A DNA stretch of 64,000 nt from RYN-428 sp035551995. GTDB taxonomy: Bacteria; Planctomycetota; Phycisphaerae; Tepidisphaerales; Tepidisphaeraceae. The notes under the pieces were generated by a model. It searched no databases, was not told the DNA's origin, and saw nothing but the letters and a program-made list of their open reading frames with translations. A program made the translations under genes and the position numbers. Location of the stretch: contig DASZME010000086.1 of the NCBI GenBank assembly GCA_035551995.1, forward strand, positions 124,001 to 188,000, in the 5' to 3' direction. Positions 16,342 to 24,512 of the stretch are shown here, in pieces. Positions within the stretch are counted from its first letter, which is position 1. Every line of letters starts with the position of its first letter.

Positions 16342-19300
16342 ATGGCCAGTCAATCCAAAATCGATACCGCCGCACAATCGTTGGAATCTCGCGCCGTTCA
16401 AATTGGCCGGGAATTATTCTCGCGCGTCGGGCGGTCGTCCAATCACGTCAACGGGTCGCGGTGGGAACAATGGCTGATGGATATCGGAATGCGCGATGAG
16501 CGCGTTAAAGCGCAATTGTTCCGCTTCATCGACGTGCTGCCTACGCTCGTCACGCCGACCCAGATCAACCAGCATCTTCGCGAATACCTCGATGGAGTAG
16601 CCGATTTTTTGCCCGCTCCGATCGGGCGGGCGGTGCAGTGGATTCCGCAAGACGGGTGGCTTGGCGATCGATTCGCCGGCATGACCCGCTTTGGCGCCAC
16701 GAAAATGGCTCGGCGGTTTATCGCCGCCGCGGATTTGGATCAGGCAATCAAATCGATCCACCGCATGCGGGCCCGGAGCCTCGCCTTCACGATAGACCTT
16801 TTGGGCGAGGCCGTCCTTTCCGAATCCGAAGCGATGGATTATCAGGGCAAGTATATTGAGCTGATTGACGGTTTGAGCGCCGACGCGAAAAACTGGAACC
16901 CGATCGATTTGATCGACCGCGACGCCTACGGCCCCATCCCGCGCGTCAATGTGTCGGTCAAGCTTTCCTCCCTTTTCAGCCAGTTCGATCCGATCGACCC
17001 CGCCGGCACGGATCGGGCCGTGCTCGATCGGCTTCGCCCCATCCTCCGCCTGGCCCGTATCCGCGACGTTTTCGTCAATATCGACATGGAACAATATGCG
17101 TACAAAGACGCGACGCTGCGCATGTTCCGCACGGTTTTTTCCGAAGAGGAATTCCGCGACTGGCAGCATGTCGGCATCGCCATCCAGGCCTATCTACGCG
17201 ACACCGGTGACGACCTCCGCGCCCTGGCCGATTGGGCGCGCGAGCGGGGCACGCCGGTCTGGGTGCGACTCGTCAAAGGCGCCTACTGGGATTTTGAATC
17301 GATCGTGTCGGCTCAAAACGACTGGCCGCTTCCCGTCTGGTCGGAGAAGCCGGAAACCGACGCCAATTTTGAATTGCAAGCCGCTTTCCTGATGGAGAAT
17401 CACACGCTGCTTCGGCCGGCGCTGGCGACGCACAACATTCGCAGTATCGCCAAGGCGATCGCGCTGGCCGAGAAAAATCGTGTTCCGCTGCATGCGCTGG
17501 AATTCCAGATGCTTTATGGGATGGCCGAGCCGGTGAAGGCGGCGTTGGCCGCGATGAAATGGCGCGTGCGCGTCTATACCCCTTTCGGCGAGCTTCTGCC
17601 GGGGATGGCGTACCTGGTTCGGCGGCTGCTTGAAAATACGTCTAACGAATCCTTCCTGCGCGCCGGCTTCCACGACCATCTTCCCGAGGAGCAGTTGCTT
17701 ATGAACCCGATGGACATTCTCCGCCGGCGTCACGCGACGAGCGGTTCGGCGCCGCGCGGTAACGGCGATGAAGAGGCCGCGCCGTACATCACGCCGTTCA
17801 AGAACGAACCGCTGACCGATTTCAGCCGCGACCTTTCCCGGCGGGCGATGGAAGACGCGATCAAATGGGTCGCGGCCCGCATCGGCGGAACCTATCCGCT
17901 GGTGATCGGCGGCCAGCGCATCGAATCCGGCAACTGGATCGTTTCGATAAACCCGTCTCATCGCACGCAAATCATCGGACGCAGCGCCGCCGCCACGATC
18001 GAACAGGCCAAAGCCGCGGTGGAAGCCGCGAAAAAAGCCTTTCCCGCCTGGCGCGATACGCCGGCCGGCGACCGTGCCGGGATGCTTTTCCGCTGCGCGG
18101 AAATTTTCCGTCGCCGGCGCTTCGAGCTGACGGCATGGGAGATTTTCGAAACCGCAAAGCCCTGGCGCGAGGCCGACGCCGACGTGGCCGAAGCCATCGA
18201 TTATTGCGAATATTACGCCCGCGAGATGATTCGCTTGTCGGTCCCGAAACACAACGATCTGCCGGGCGAAGAAAACGCCTGGATCTACGACCCGCGCGGC
18301 GTGGTCGTGACGATCGCGCCGTGGAATTTTCCGCTGGCCATTCTGACCGGGATGACCACCGCCGCCCTTGTGACCGGGAACGCCGTGATCATGAAACCCG
18401 CCGAGCAATCGCCGATCATCGCGGCGAAGCTGATGGAGGTTTTTTACGAAGCGGGCATCCCCGACGGCGTGGTGAACTATCTTCCCGGTTTTGGCGAAAC
18501 CGTCGGGCCCGTTCTCGTGCAGCATCCAGACGTTTCGATGATCGCGTTCACCGGGTCGCGCGCGGTCGGCCTGGCGATTCAACAGCAGGCCGCCCAGACC
18601 GCGCCGGGGCAGGAGCAGGTTAAGCGCGTCATTACCGAGATGGGCGGAAAGAACGCGATCATCGTCGATGACGACGCCGATCTGGACGACGCGATTCATG
18701 GCGTCGTCGCCAGCGCCTTCGGATATGCCGGTCAAAAATGCTCGGCGTGCTCGCGCGTGATCGTGATGAATTCGATTTACGACGCCTTCATGGCCCGCCT
18801 CGTCGAAGCCGCCCGCAGCCTGAAGGTCGGCCCCGCCGAAGATCCCGGCACTTTGGTCGGCCCGGTAATCGATGAAGAAGCCCAGCTTCGCATCCTCAAC
18901 CTCCTGGCAAAAACGCGCGGCGAACTGACCCTCGCCTACTCAGCCGATTTTGAATTATTTTCAAATGAAGGCTTCTACGTCCCTCCGACGATTTTCGCCG
19001 GCGTTCCCCCGACGGCCCCGATCGCCCAGGAAGAAATATTCGGCCCGGTTCTGGTTGTCATGAAGGCCGCGGATCTCACCGAGGCACTGAGCATCGCCAA
19101 CGGTACGCCGTACGCGCTGACGGGTGGCCTGTATTCCCGCAGCCCCGCGCATATCGAGCGCGTGCGTCACGAATTTCGCGTCGGCAATCTCTATATCAAC
19201 CGCAAAATCACCGGCGCGCTGGTGAGTCGTCAACCTTTCGGCGGCATGAAACTCTCCGGCGTGGGCTCGATCTCCGGCGGGCCGGATTATCTGCCGCAGT

Positions 19301-19395
19301 TTCTCGTCCCCCGCACGATCACCGAAAACACGATGCGGCATGGCTTCGCCCCCCAATCCACGGAAACGCCGGCGGCGGAGCGGGGCGGTGAATGA
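16342..19395 (+). CDS. putA: Bifunctional proline dehydrogenase / 1-pyrroline-5-carboxylate dehydrogenase
   Basis: 1017 residues. Residues about 100-450 are the FAD-dependent PRODH barrel (VNVSVKLSSL, FVNIDMEQYAYKD, VWVRLVKGAYWD, LATHNIRS, FQMLYGM). Residues about 500-1000 are the NAD-dependent aldehyde dehydrogenase: IAPWNFPLAILTG, VIMKPAEQSP, FTGSRAVG, ITEMGGKNAIIVD with the catalytic-domain Glu, GYAGQKCSACSR with the catalytic Cys, and QEEIFGPVL. It oxidises proline to glutamate, passing electrons to quinone and NAD. There is no ribbon-helix-helix DNA-binding segment at the N-terminus, so it should not repress its own gene. About 172 bp upstream are without a gene. It converges on two very small genes. 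Confidence 0.95.
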   Translation: MASQSKIDTAAQSLESRAVQIGRELFSRVGRSSNHVNGSRWEQWLMDIGMRDERVKAQLFRFIDVLPTLVTPTQINQHLREYLDGVADFLPAPIGRAVQWIPQDGWLGDRFAGMTRFGATKMARRFIAAADLDQAIKSIHRMRARSLAFTIDLLGEAVLSESEAMDYQGKYIELIDGLSADAKNWNPIDLIDRDAYGPIPRVNVSVKLSSLFSQFDPIDPAGTDRAVLDRLRPILRLARIRDVFVNIDMEQYAYKDATLRMFRTVFSEEEFRDWQHVGIAIQAYLRDTGDDLRALADWARERGTPVWVRLVKGAYWDFESIVSAQNDWPLPVWSEKPETDANFELQAAFLMENHTLLRPALATHNIRSIAKAIALAEKNRVPLHALEFQMLYGMAEPVKAALAAMKWRVRVYTPFGELLPGMAYLVRRLLENTSNESFLRAGFHDHLPEEQLLMNPMDILRRRHATSGSAPRGNGDEEAAPYITPFKNEPLTDFSRDLSRRAMEDAIKWVAARIGGTYPLVIGGQRIESGNWIVSINPSHRTQIIGRSAAATIEQAKAAVEAAKKAFPAWRDTPAGDRAGMLFRCAEIFRRRRFELTAWEIFETAKPWREADADVAEAIDYCEYYAREMIRLSVPKHNDLPGEENAWIYDPRGVVVTIAPWNFPLAILTGMTTAALVTGNAVIMKPAEQSPIIAAKLMEVFYEAGIPDGVVNYLPGFGETVGPVLVQHPDVSMIAFTGSRAVGLAIQQQAAQTAPGQEQVKRVITEMGGKNAIIVDDDADLDDAIHGVVASAFGYAGQKCSACSRVIVMNSIYDAFMARLVEAARSLKVGPAEDPGTLVGPVIDEEAQLRILNLLAKTRGELTLAYSADFELFSNEGFYVPPTIFAGVPPTAPIAQEEIFGPVLVVMKAADLTEALSIANGTPYALTGGLYSRSPAHIERVRHEFRVGNLYINRKITGALVSRQPFGGMKLSGVGSISGGPDYLPQFLVPRTITENTMRHGFAPQSTETPAAERGGE

Positions 19396-19404
19396 ACGCG
19401 GAAA

Positions 19405-19554
19405 TCAAGCGAGATAATCCCATTCCGCGTCCAAAGAGCGGAGAGTTTTTTGCGCTGGCGTTAGCGCGCGCAGCTGATCGGGCGTAACGCTTTTGGCCAG
19501 ACGGTCCAATGCATTGAAATCGTGTTCTTCGGTCTTGGTCTTTTTAGTCGCCAT
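19405..19554 (-). CDS. Conserved-looking 49-residue protein
   Basis: ATG at 19554 preceded by GGAGGTAAA, a perfect ribosome-binding site. The product starts MATKKTKTEEHDFNALDRL and ends LRSLDAEWDYLA; it is charged, soluble and mostly helical in appearance. It starts one base after the stop of the gene at 19556-19711, whose last codons supply its ribosome-binding site, so the two are translationally coupled. It stops nine bases from the putA stop on the other strand. No known family is recognised. Confidence 0.6.
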   Translation of the reverse strand: MATKKTKTEEHDFNALDRLAKSVTPDQLRALTPAQKTLRSLDAEWDYLA

Positions 19555-19555
19555 T

Positions 19556-19711
19556 TTACCTCCGGCGTTTGCGAAGCAAGCGTTTCATCCTCGCCGTCAA
19601 GTCCATCGCGTGGATCACTCGAATCACCGCCCTGACATCTCCCGCTTCCACGCTCATCCAATCTTCCACGGCTAGACTCTCGTAAGAGACCTCGTCCGGC
19701 GCAAAGATCAT
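19556..19711 (-). CDS. 51-residue basic protein, first gene of a two-gene mini operon
   Basis: ATG 19711 to TAA 19556. The product begins MIFAPDEVSYESLAVEDWM and ends in a strongly basic tail (MKRLLRKRRR). There is no strong ribosome-binding site (AAG upstream), so the exact start is less sure than for the downstream partner. It could be a small regulator or an antitoxin-like protein, but nothing in the sequence proves this. It overlaps the coupling site of the 49-residue gene. Confidence 0.5.
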   Translation of the reverse strand: MIFAPDEVSYESLAVEDWMSVEAGDVRAVIRVIHAMDLTARMKRLLRKRRR

Positions 19712-19788
19712 CTTGATACTAGATATTGAAATGAATCGTTATCGAGATTTTTCTACCCACCGATTTTTACTCCGCGTCACGATTTGCC

Positions 19789-19890
19789 TTGCTCGAGCGT
19801 TTCTCATGGTGGCGAAGCGACCGTGCGTCGCGAAAAGCGCCCCGCAAGCGGGGCCGCTACACGCAGAAACGCGCGAGCAACCCGACGGCT
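19789..19890 (+). repeat. Dispersed palindromic element, copy R2
   Basis: CTCGAGCGTTTCTC at the left end, core GCGCCCCGCAAGCGGGGCC at about 19838-19856 and ACGCAGAAACGCGCGAGCAACC on the right. A good match to the family. It lies just downstream of the serine-acetyltransferase-like gene. Confidence 0.8.
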
Positions 19891-19908
19891 GCTCTAACTC
19901 TCCGCGCT

Positions 19909-20418
19909 TTAATCGCCGCCGGTGATTACCCGCGCCGGGATTCCCATGGCCGTAGCCCCGGCCGGCACATCGCTCATGACGACGCTCATCGCCGAAATTT
20001 TCGCCCCTTTGCCGATACGGATATCGCCCAGAATTTGCGCGTATGCGCCAAGTTCCACGTCGTCTTCGAGGACCGGCGCCGGTCCTCCTTCATGGCGGTT
20101 GCCGATGGTGACGCCTTGGCGGAGGGTGCAATTGGCGCCGATGACGGCGTGGTTGTGAATGAAGACGTTGCCGAAGTGATAGATCTTGAGGCCGGGGCCG
20201 ATTTGCGCATCTTTGGGAAGACTGATGCCGGTGAGGGTTTCGACGAATCGATACATAAGCCAGTAAAGGCGACCGCCCATTTTTTTGACGATCCCGCCGG
20301 ACCGGCGATCGTTCCGCCGGCCGAACCGGTAAACGGCGATCGCCCAGATCGACTGCTCCTTGAGGAACGGCCGCCGCGGATAGCGTGTCAAGTCTGCCTG
20401 CCAGTCGGGGTCGGGCAC
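19909..20418 (-). CDS. Serine O-acetyltransferase-like left-handed beta-helix enzyme
   Basis: 169 residues. A short helical N-terminus (DLTRYPRRPFLKEQSIW) is followed by hexapeptide repeats forming a left-handed beta helix: IGPGLKIYHFGNVFIHNHAVIGANCTL, the GNRHEGG loop, and GAYAQILGDIRIGKGAKISAMSVVMSDV. The His of IYHFGNVFIHN and the usual C-terminal GIPARVI are present. It resembles the short serine acetyltransferases found in planctomycete polysaccharide loci, and lacks the long N-terminal domain of CysE. It uses acetyl-CoA to acetylate serine or a sugar; without neighbours of the cysteine pathway the substrate is uncertain. Confidence 0.8.
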   Translation of the reverse strand: MPDPDWQADLTRYPRRPFLKEQSIWAIAVYRFGRRNDRRSGGIVKKMGGRLYWLMYRFVETLTGISLPKDAQIGPGLKIYHFGNVFIHNHAVIGANCTLRQGVTIGNRHEGGPAPVLEDDVELGAYAQILGDIRIGKGAKISAMSVVMSDVPAGATAMGIPARVITGGD

Positions 20419-20462
20419 GAGGATCCTCTAAAAAATACCGCCGCGTCTATTGAGAGTCTTCG

Positions 20463-20558
20463 TCAGGTTGCCGGAGTGTTCCCGCGTTTAGCGCCCCGCC
20501 TGCGGGGCGTGTTTCGCGATCGAAGTTCGTTCGCCAAGATGAAAAACGCTCAAGAACG
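20463..20558 (-). repeat. Dispersed palindromic element, copy R3 (reverse orientation)
   Basis: Read on the minus strand it begins CTTGAGCGTTTTTCATC and carries CGCGAAACACGCCCCGCAGG, then GCAACCTGA. The core is CGCCCCGCCTGCGGGGCG on the + strand at about 20492-20509. It lies about 45 bp upstream of the start of the serine-acetyltransferase-like gene (20418). Confidence 0.8.
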
Positions 20559-21188
20559 GATGCCTTACAAAATTCTTTCCCGGCTCCTCCGCCTTGCGCG
20601 TCCGGACCGCCGATCGCTGAATCACCGGCGGTTCGAGGCAAGCATGCAAGACTACACGTTTCACGCTCGGTTCCCAAATACAGGTCGTCATTTACCGGCC
20701 ATAAGCGTAAAATTACGCGAACGTGACCCGCGCCATCGACCGCTCAACGTCGCAACTACAATCTCAATGCCGCCTTGAGCAATTCACCGGCGGGGTCGTC
20801 TGGTTCTGGAATTCTCGACGGCGTTCCTGTTCGTGATCGATGTGGCGCTTGTCGTGATGGGATTGCGGAAATAACGCGCCGACCCCGGCGGCAAATCGAG
20901 CGCCTGTTATTTTAGGATACATCCCGCGCGTCCAATAATTTTTCCCGATGATTTCGCACGTCTCATAACGCGGCGTTTGCGTCCGATAGGTCGCCATCGG
21001 CACATTCAAATCACCACTTAAGGCACATTCGGCGCGACATGGAAAAAATGTGCGCTGAGGCCCGATGTCGGCGGCGACGCGCGGACGATGGTGTTTGGCC
21101 TCGACCGCCTGCATGTCACGCAGGGCCAACGCCGCGAAGCGGCCGGTAACGAGAATCGTGTCGCAATGGACCCCAATCGGAGACGCTC
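20559..21188. other. Stretch without a convincing gene
   Basis: About 630 bp. The only frame of note is on the minus strand from 21129 to 20764 (121 residues, MALRDMQAVEAKHHR...). Its composition is unlike the surrounding genes and it has no recognisable domain. A short hydrophobic + strand frame ending at 20873 (FSTAFLFVIDVALVVMGLRK) has no plausible start codon. This could be a decayed gene region. Confidence 0.4.
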
Positions 21189-21293
21189 ATGGCGCGAACG
21201 CGTATTTTTCGGTTTGCCTCGTTTCTGGCGGAGTTGACGGTCTTCTTCGGCGCCGCCGCCGCCCTAGCGGCCGGTATGATGACGTTGCGGTAA
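21189..21293 (+). CDS. Putative 34-residue membrane peptide
   Basis: ATG 21189 with GGAG six bases upstream, stop at 21293. The product is a basic N-terminus followed by one hydrophobic helix (FASFLAELTVFFGAAAALAAG) and a short tail. The ribosome-binding site and signal-anchor shape favour a real small membrane protein, but short hydrophobic frames also arise by chance in GC-rich DNA. No family recognised. Confidence 0.35.
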   Translation: MARTRIFRFASFLAELTVFFGAAAALAAGMMTLR

Positions 21294-21411
21294 GCCGCGC
21301 TCTTGCCTCTTTTGATCGCTTCATGCACACTTTCAACCCTGCGCAACCTCGTGCGTATTACGTTGCGTCGAGCGTGTGCCAACGAACCGTAACCAGTTGA
21401 GGGATGAAATT

Positions 21412-22416
21412 ATGAAGCGTTTTGTGTCAATCGGCGCCGGTCTGTTGCTGGCCCTCTCCGCGAGCGTGATGGCCGATGAGAAAATCGATTTCAGCAAGCA
21501 GATCCAGCCGATCATTTCGACCAGCTGCTACAAGTGCCACGCAGGCGCCAAGCACAAGGGGGACCTGAAGCTTGACAGCGTCGAAGGCTTTCAGAAGGGC
21601 GGCAAAGACGCCGCCGGCAAGGTGATCATCGCCGGTAATCCCGAGAAGAGCGATTTATTTCGCCGGATTAATCTGCCCAAGGATGACGACGACGTGATGC
21701 CGCCGGATGGGAAGGGCGATCATCTGAAAAAGGAGCAGATCGCGTTGATCAAGACGTGGATCGCGCAGGGCGCGAATTTCGGCAGTTGGAAGGCCGACAA
21801 GGTCGCCGAAGCTCCGGCCGGCGACGCCCCCGGCAAGACCGCCGACGCCGGCGATGAAGGCCCCAAGGAAATCGCATTGCCGACCGTTGCCGCCGCCGAC
21901 GCGGGCGCGGTGGACAAGCTTCGCGCCGCCGGCGCGCTGGTGCTTCCTCTGGCCCAGAATACCAACCTTCTTTCGGTCGAGTTTACCTCCAACGCCAGCA
22001 CGATCACCGACCAGCAGATTGCGCTTCTGGCGCCTCTGGCGGTTCAGGTGTACGACTTGAACCTCGCGAATACCAAGGTGACCGACGATGGCCTTAAGTC
22101 TCTGGACGGCATGAAGAATCTGCATCGCCTGCACCTGGAAAAGACGACGGTCAGCGACGCGGGTCTTGCGCATCTCAAGGGACTGACGGCCCTTGAATAT
22201 TTAAATCTCTACAGCACCGGCGTTACCGACGCCGGGCTAGACAACCTCAATGGGTTGAAGGGACTTAAGAGCGTGTACCTCTGGCAATCCAAAGTATCCG
22301 ACGCCGGCGCCGACACGCTGAAAAAAGCGTTGCCCTCGGCGGCGGTTGACATGGGCTGGAAAGAGCCGACGACCGCGGCGGCGGTAACGCCCGACACTTC
22401 CAAGCCGGTCAAGTGA
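21412..22416 (+). CDS. Secreted planctomycete cytochrome-c-like / leucine-rich-repeat protein
   Basis: 334 residues from ATG 21412 (GAGGGATG upstream). Signal peptide SIGAGLLLALSASVMADE. Residues about 25-125 are a planctomycete-type cytochrome C domain with the haem motif CYKCH at about residue 40 and the MPPDGKGDHL block with the likely axial Met. An Ala-rich linker follows, then leucine-rich repeats at residues about 180-315 (LANTKVTDDGLKSLDGMKNLHRL, repeated three to four times). Probably periplasmic; family members combine electron transfer with protein binding. The gene ends with a clear terminator, so it is probably monocistronic. Confidence 0.85.
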   Translation: MKRFVSIGAGLLLALSASVMADEKIDFSKQIQPIISTSCYKCHAGAKHKGDLKLDSVEGFQKGGKDAAGKVIIAGNPEKSDLFRRINLPKDDDDVMPPDGKGDHLKKEQIALIKTWIAQGANFGSWKADKVAEAPAGDAPGKTADAGDEGPKEIALPTVAAADAGAVDKLRAAGALVLPLAQNTNLLSVEFTSNASTITDQQIALLAPLAVQVYDLNLANTKVTDDGLKSLDGMKNLHRLHLEKTTVSDAGLAHLKGLTALEYLNLYSTGVTDAGLDNLNGLKGLKSVYLWQSKVSDAGADTLKKALPSAAVDMGWKEPTTAAAVTPDTSKPVK

Positions 22417-22441
22417 TCGCCGAAACGGACGGATTTTTCCC

Positions 22442-22472
22442 ATGGCACGGTCTGACGACCGCGCCATTTTTT
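22442..22472 (+). terminator. Intrinsic terminator after the cytochrome/LRR gene
   Basis: ATGGCACGGTC and GACCGCGCCAT form an 11-position stem with one mismatch around a short TGAC loop, followed by a run of six T. A classical rho-independent terminator about 25 bp after the stop codon. Confidence 0.8.
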
Positions 22473-22518
22473 ATGGAGTCTCGCGCATGCCCGTGATAAA
22501 CTCCGGCTGGAGCAATCG

Positions 22519-23169
22519 ATGACGATCGGCACGACGCCCGCATTCAATCGCAGATCGATTCTCGCCGACGGAAAGCCGCATCCCGGCCGTTCGCTGACGG
22601 AAGCCGAGTTTATGAAGTGGATCGACGAAGATACCCGGGCGGAGTGGGTCGATGGGGAGGTGGTGATGATGGCGCCGTCCAGTTTGGATCATGCGGGATT
22701 CTCGTTGTGGGTCGCCGGCGTCGTTCGCGAGTTCGTGAGCTATCATAATCTGGGGTCTGTATACGGAACCGAAGTGCTGGTTCGACTTCCACGCCAACGC
22801 CGGCGGCGTCTGCCCGATCTGTTGTTTGTGTCTAAGGAAAGATCAAGCATTCTTCATTCGACGTATGTGGACGGCGCGCCCGATATGATCCTTGAAGTCG
22901 TGTCGCCGGAAAGCGTCGCGCGCGATTGGCGCGAAAAATATCTTGAGTACGAACGGGCCGGCGTTCGCGAATACTGGATCGTTCACCGCCAATCCGAGCG
23001 AGTCGAGGTTTACTCCATATCCAAGTCAGGCCAATATCGTCCGGTCGATTCCGCCGACGGTATATTTCGGTCGAGTGTTTTGAAGGGCTTTTATTTGCGA
23101 TTGTCGTGGATGCTCTCGCCGGACCCGCCGAGCATGCTGGCGGTTCTTCGCGAACTTGGCGTGAAGTGA
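22519..23169 (+). CDS. Uma2-family (PD-(D/E)XK fold) putative endonuclease
   Basis: 216 residues with GGAG six to seven bases before the ATG. The family pattern is clear: EAEFMKWIDEDTRAEWVDGEVVMMAPS at the N-terminus, then the metal-site parts RRLPDLLFVSKE and DMILEVVSPES, and the K and E of WREKYLEYERAGVREYWIVHRQ. These proteins are widespread in cyanobacteria and planctomycetes, often in many copies, and are predicted to be nucleases; no substrate is known. It stands alone between two terminated or unrelated genes. Confidence 0.85.
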   Translation: MTIGTTPAFNRRSILADGKPHPGRSLTEAEFMKWIDEDTRAEWVDGEVVMMAPSSLDHAGFSLWVAGVVREFVSYHNLGSVYGTEVLVRLPRQRRRRLPDLLFVSKERSSILHSTYVDGAPDMILEVVSPESVARDWREKYLEYERAGVREYWIVHRQSERVEVYSISKSGQYRPVDSADGIFRSSVLKGFYLRLSWMLSPDPPSMLAVLRELGVK

Positions 23170-23209
23170 TCCAAATCAACTGGTTTGATCCCGGGCGGTA
23201 TCTCGTAAC

Positions 23210-24424
23210 ATGAGCCCAATCGAAAACCGCGCGTCGTCCGGATTGTCTCGAAGAAACTTAGTCGCCGCCGCCGGAGTGCTGGCCGCGGGCGGATTGATCG
23301 GCGAGATGGTCGCGGCGGCCGACGCGCCGGCGATCGCCGTGGAAGACAAAGCCTCTTCCATCAAAATCACCTCGGCTTCGGTTATCCCGCTCGGAAGCAA
23401 GTGCCTCGTCAAAATCACCACCAATCACGGTATCACCGGCTGGGGCGAAATCTCGCAGCTTCCGCCGCACGTGACCGTCGCCCTCGTCGAATCGATGTAC
23501 GAATTGCTCGACGGCGAAAACCCCACGCGCGTCGAGCACCTGTGGCAAAAACTTTTCCGCGCCCATCGGGATTTTCGCGGCGGCGCCTTCATGGTTCACA
23601 CCATCTCCGGCATCGACATGGCCCTCTGGGACATCGCCGGGAAACTTCACGGCGTTCCCGTCTATCGCCTGCTCGGCGGCCCGACCCGCGATAAAATCCG
23701 CGTCTATCCCGCGCCCAAAGCCGTCAAAACCGCGCCCGGCGTAAAGCCCGCGTCGCTCGATCCCAAAGACGTCCGCGATATAGTCAAGAACGTCGAGGAC
23801 GCACGCAGGCGCGTCGGACCCGACGGCACCGTGATGTTCGACGCGCACTGCATGCTCCCGCCGGCCTCGCTCATCCAGTTCGCCAACGCCGTCGAACCTT
23901 ACGACTTACTCTGGATCGAAGAACCCGCATGTCCCGGCAACCTCGAAGTCTTCAAAAGGATCAAGCAGCAGGTGCGCGTTCCCATCGCGCTGGGCGAACG
24001 CGATCGGACCATCTGGGAAGTGATCGGCTATCTTCAGAACGGCTGCATCGACATTTTGCAGTTTGACTGCGCCCACGGCGGCGGCATCAGCCAATTCCGA
24101 AAAATCGCGGCGTTGTGCGAGTCTTACCACGTTCCGATGGCGCCGCATTCCATTCAAACCTTCCTGGGCCAATCGGCCAGTTTTAACGCGACCGCCACCA
24201 TCCCCAACTTCCTGATTCACGAGTTTTATCCGAACAATCGCGTCAACGCGGTGTTGCATAAAACGTGGGAGGTGGACAAGGACGGCAACTCAAGTCTGCC
24301 GACGGAACCCGGCCTCGGCTGCGAAGTGGATGAGCCGGCGGCGCTTGAGATGTCCAAGAAAATCGGATTCGAGTTTAAGTGGCCGGGGGCGCATTATCCG
24401 GATGGATCGATCGCGGATTATTGA
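23210..24424 (+). CDS. Enolase-superfamily sugar-acid dehydratase-like protein with Tat-like leader (paralogue 1 of 3)
   Basis: 404 residues. The leader LSRRNLVAAAGVLAAGGLIGEM is Tat-like, predicting export as a folded protein. N-terminal capping domain about residues 45-165, C-terminal barrel about 200-390. The galactonate-dehydratase-like residues are visible: Asp and His of FDAHCML (metal ligand and acid/base), WIEEPA, ALGERD, FDCAHGG and the catalytic His of MAPHSIQ. Expected to dehydrate an aldonic acid with Mg2+. First of three tandem copies in the same direction; DNA similarity to the second copy is very high in the capping-domain part, showing recent duplication or gene conversion. 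Confidence 0.87.
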   Translation: MSPIENRASSGLSRRNLVAAAGVLAAGGLIGEMVAAADAPAIAVEDKASSIKITSASVIPLGSKCLVKITTNHGITGWGEISQLPPHVTVALVESMYELLDGENPTRVEHLWQKLFRAHRDFRGGAFMVHTISGIDMALWDIAGKLHGVPVYRLLGGPTRDKIRVYPAPKAVKTAPGVKPASLDPKDVRDIVKNVEDARRRVGPDGTVMFDAHCMLPPASLIQFANAVEPYDLLWIEEPACPGNLEVFKRIKQQVRVPIALGERDRTIWEVIGYLQNGCIDILQFDCAHGGGISQFRKIAALCESYHVPMAPHSIQTFLGQSASFNATATIPNFLIHEFYPNNRVNAVLHKTWEVDKDGNSSLPTEPGLGCEVDEPAALEMSKKIGFEFKWPGAHYPDGSIADY

Positions 24425-24439
24425 AGCCACCGGCTGAAA

Positions 24440-24494
24440 TCGCAAATCCGAATCCCGGAATCCGAATCAAATCCGAATGACCAAATAAGCGAAA
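24440..24494 (+). repeat. Short dispersed motif of the AATGACCAAATAAGC type
   Basis: A degenerate run of AATCCGAATC units ends in CGAATGACCAAATAAGCG. A close relative (CGAATGACTAATGACCGAATAAGC) is at 35858-35884 and there covers the start codon of a gene. Similar motifs are scattered in planctomycete intergenic DNA (from memory). Confidence 0.4.
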
Positions 24495-24512
24495 ACGCGA
24501 GGGCACGCCTTC

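Noticed and set aside
17194..18735. 513-codon minus-strand frame inside putA
   Set aside because: Antisense shadow of the clearly conserved PutA barrel and dehydrogenase domains.
19789..20778. 329-codon + strand frame over R2, the serine-acetyltransferase-like gene and R3
   Set aside because: Antisense to the hexapeptide-repeat enzyme, and its ends are repeat DNA.
20770..20873. Short hydrophobic + strand frame ending FSTAFLFVIDVALVVMGLRK
   Set aside because: No ATG, GTG or TTG start in a sensible place and no ribosome-binding site.
20764..21129. 121-residue minus-strand frame
   Set aside because: No domain, odd composition and no ribosome-binding site; kept only as an unassigned stretch.
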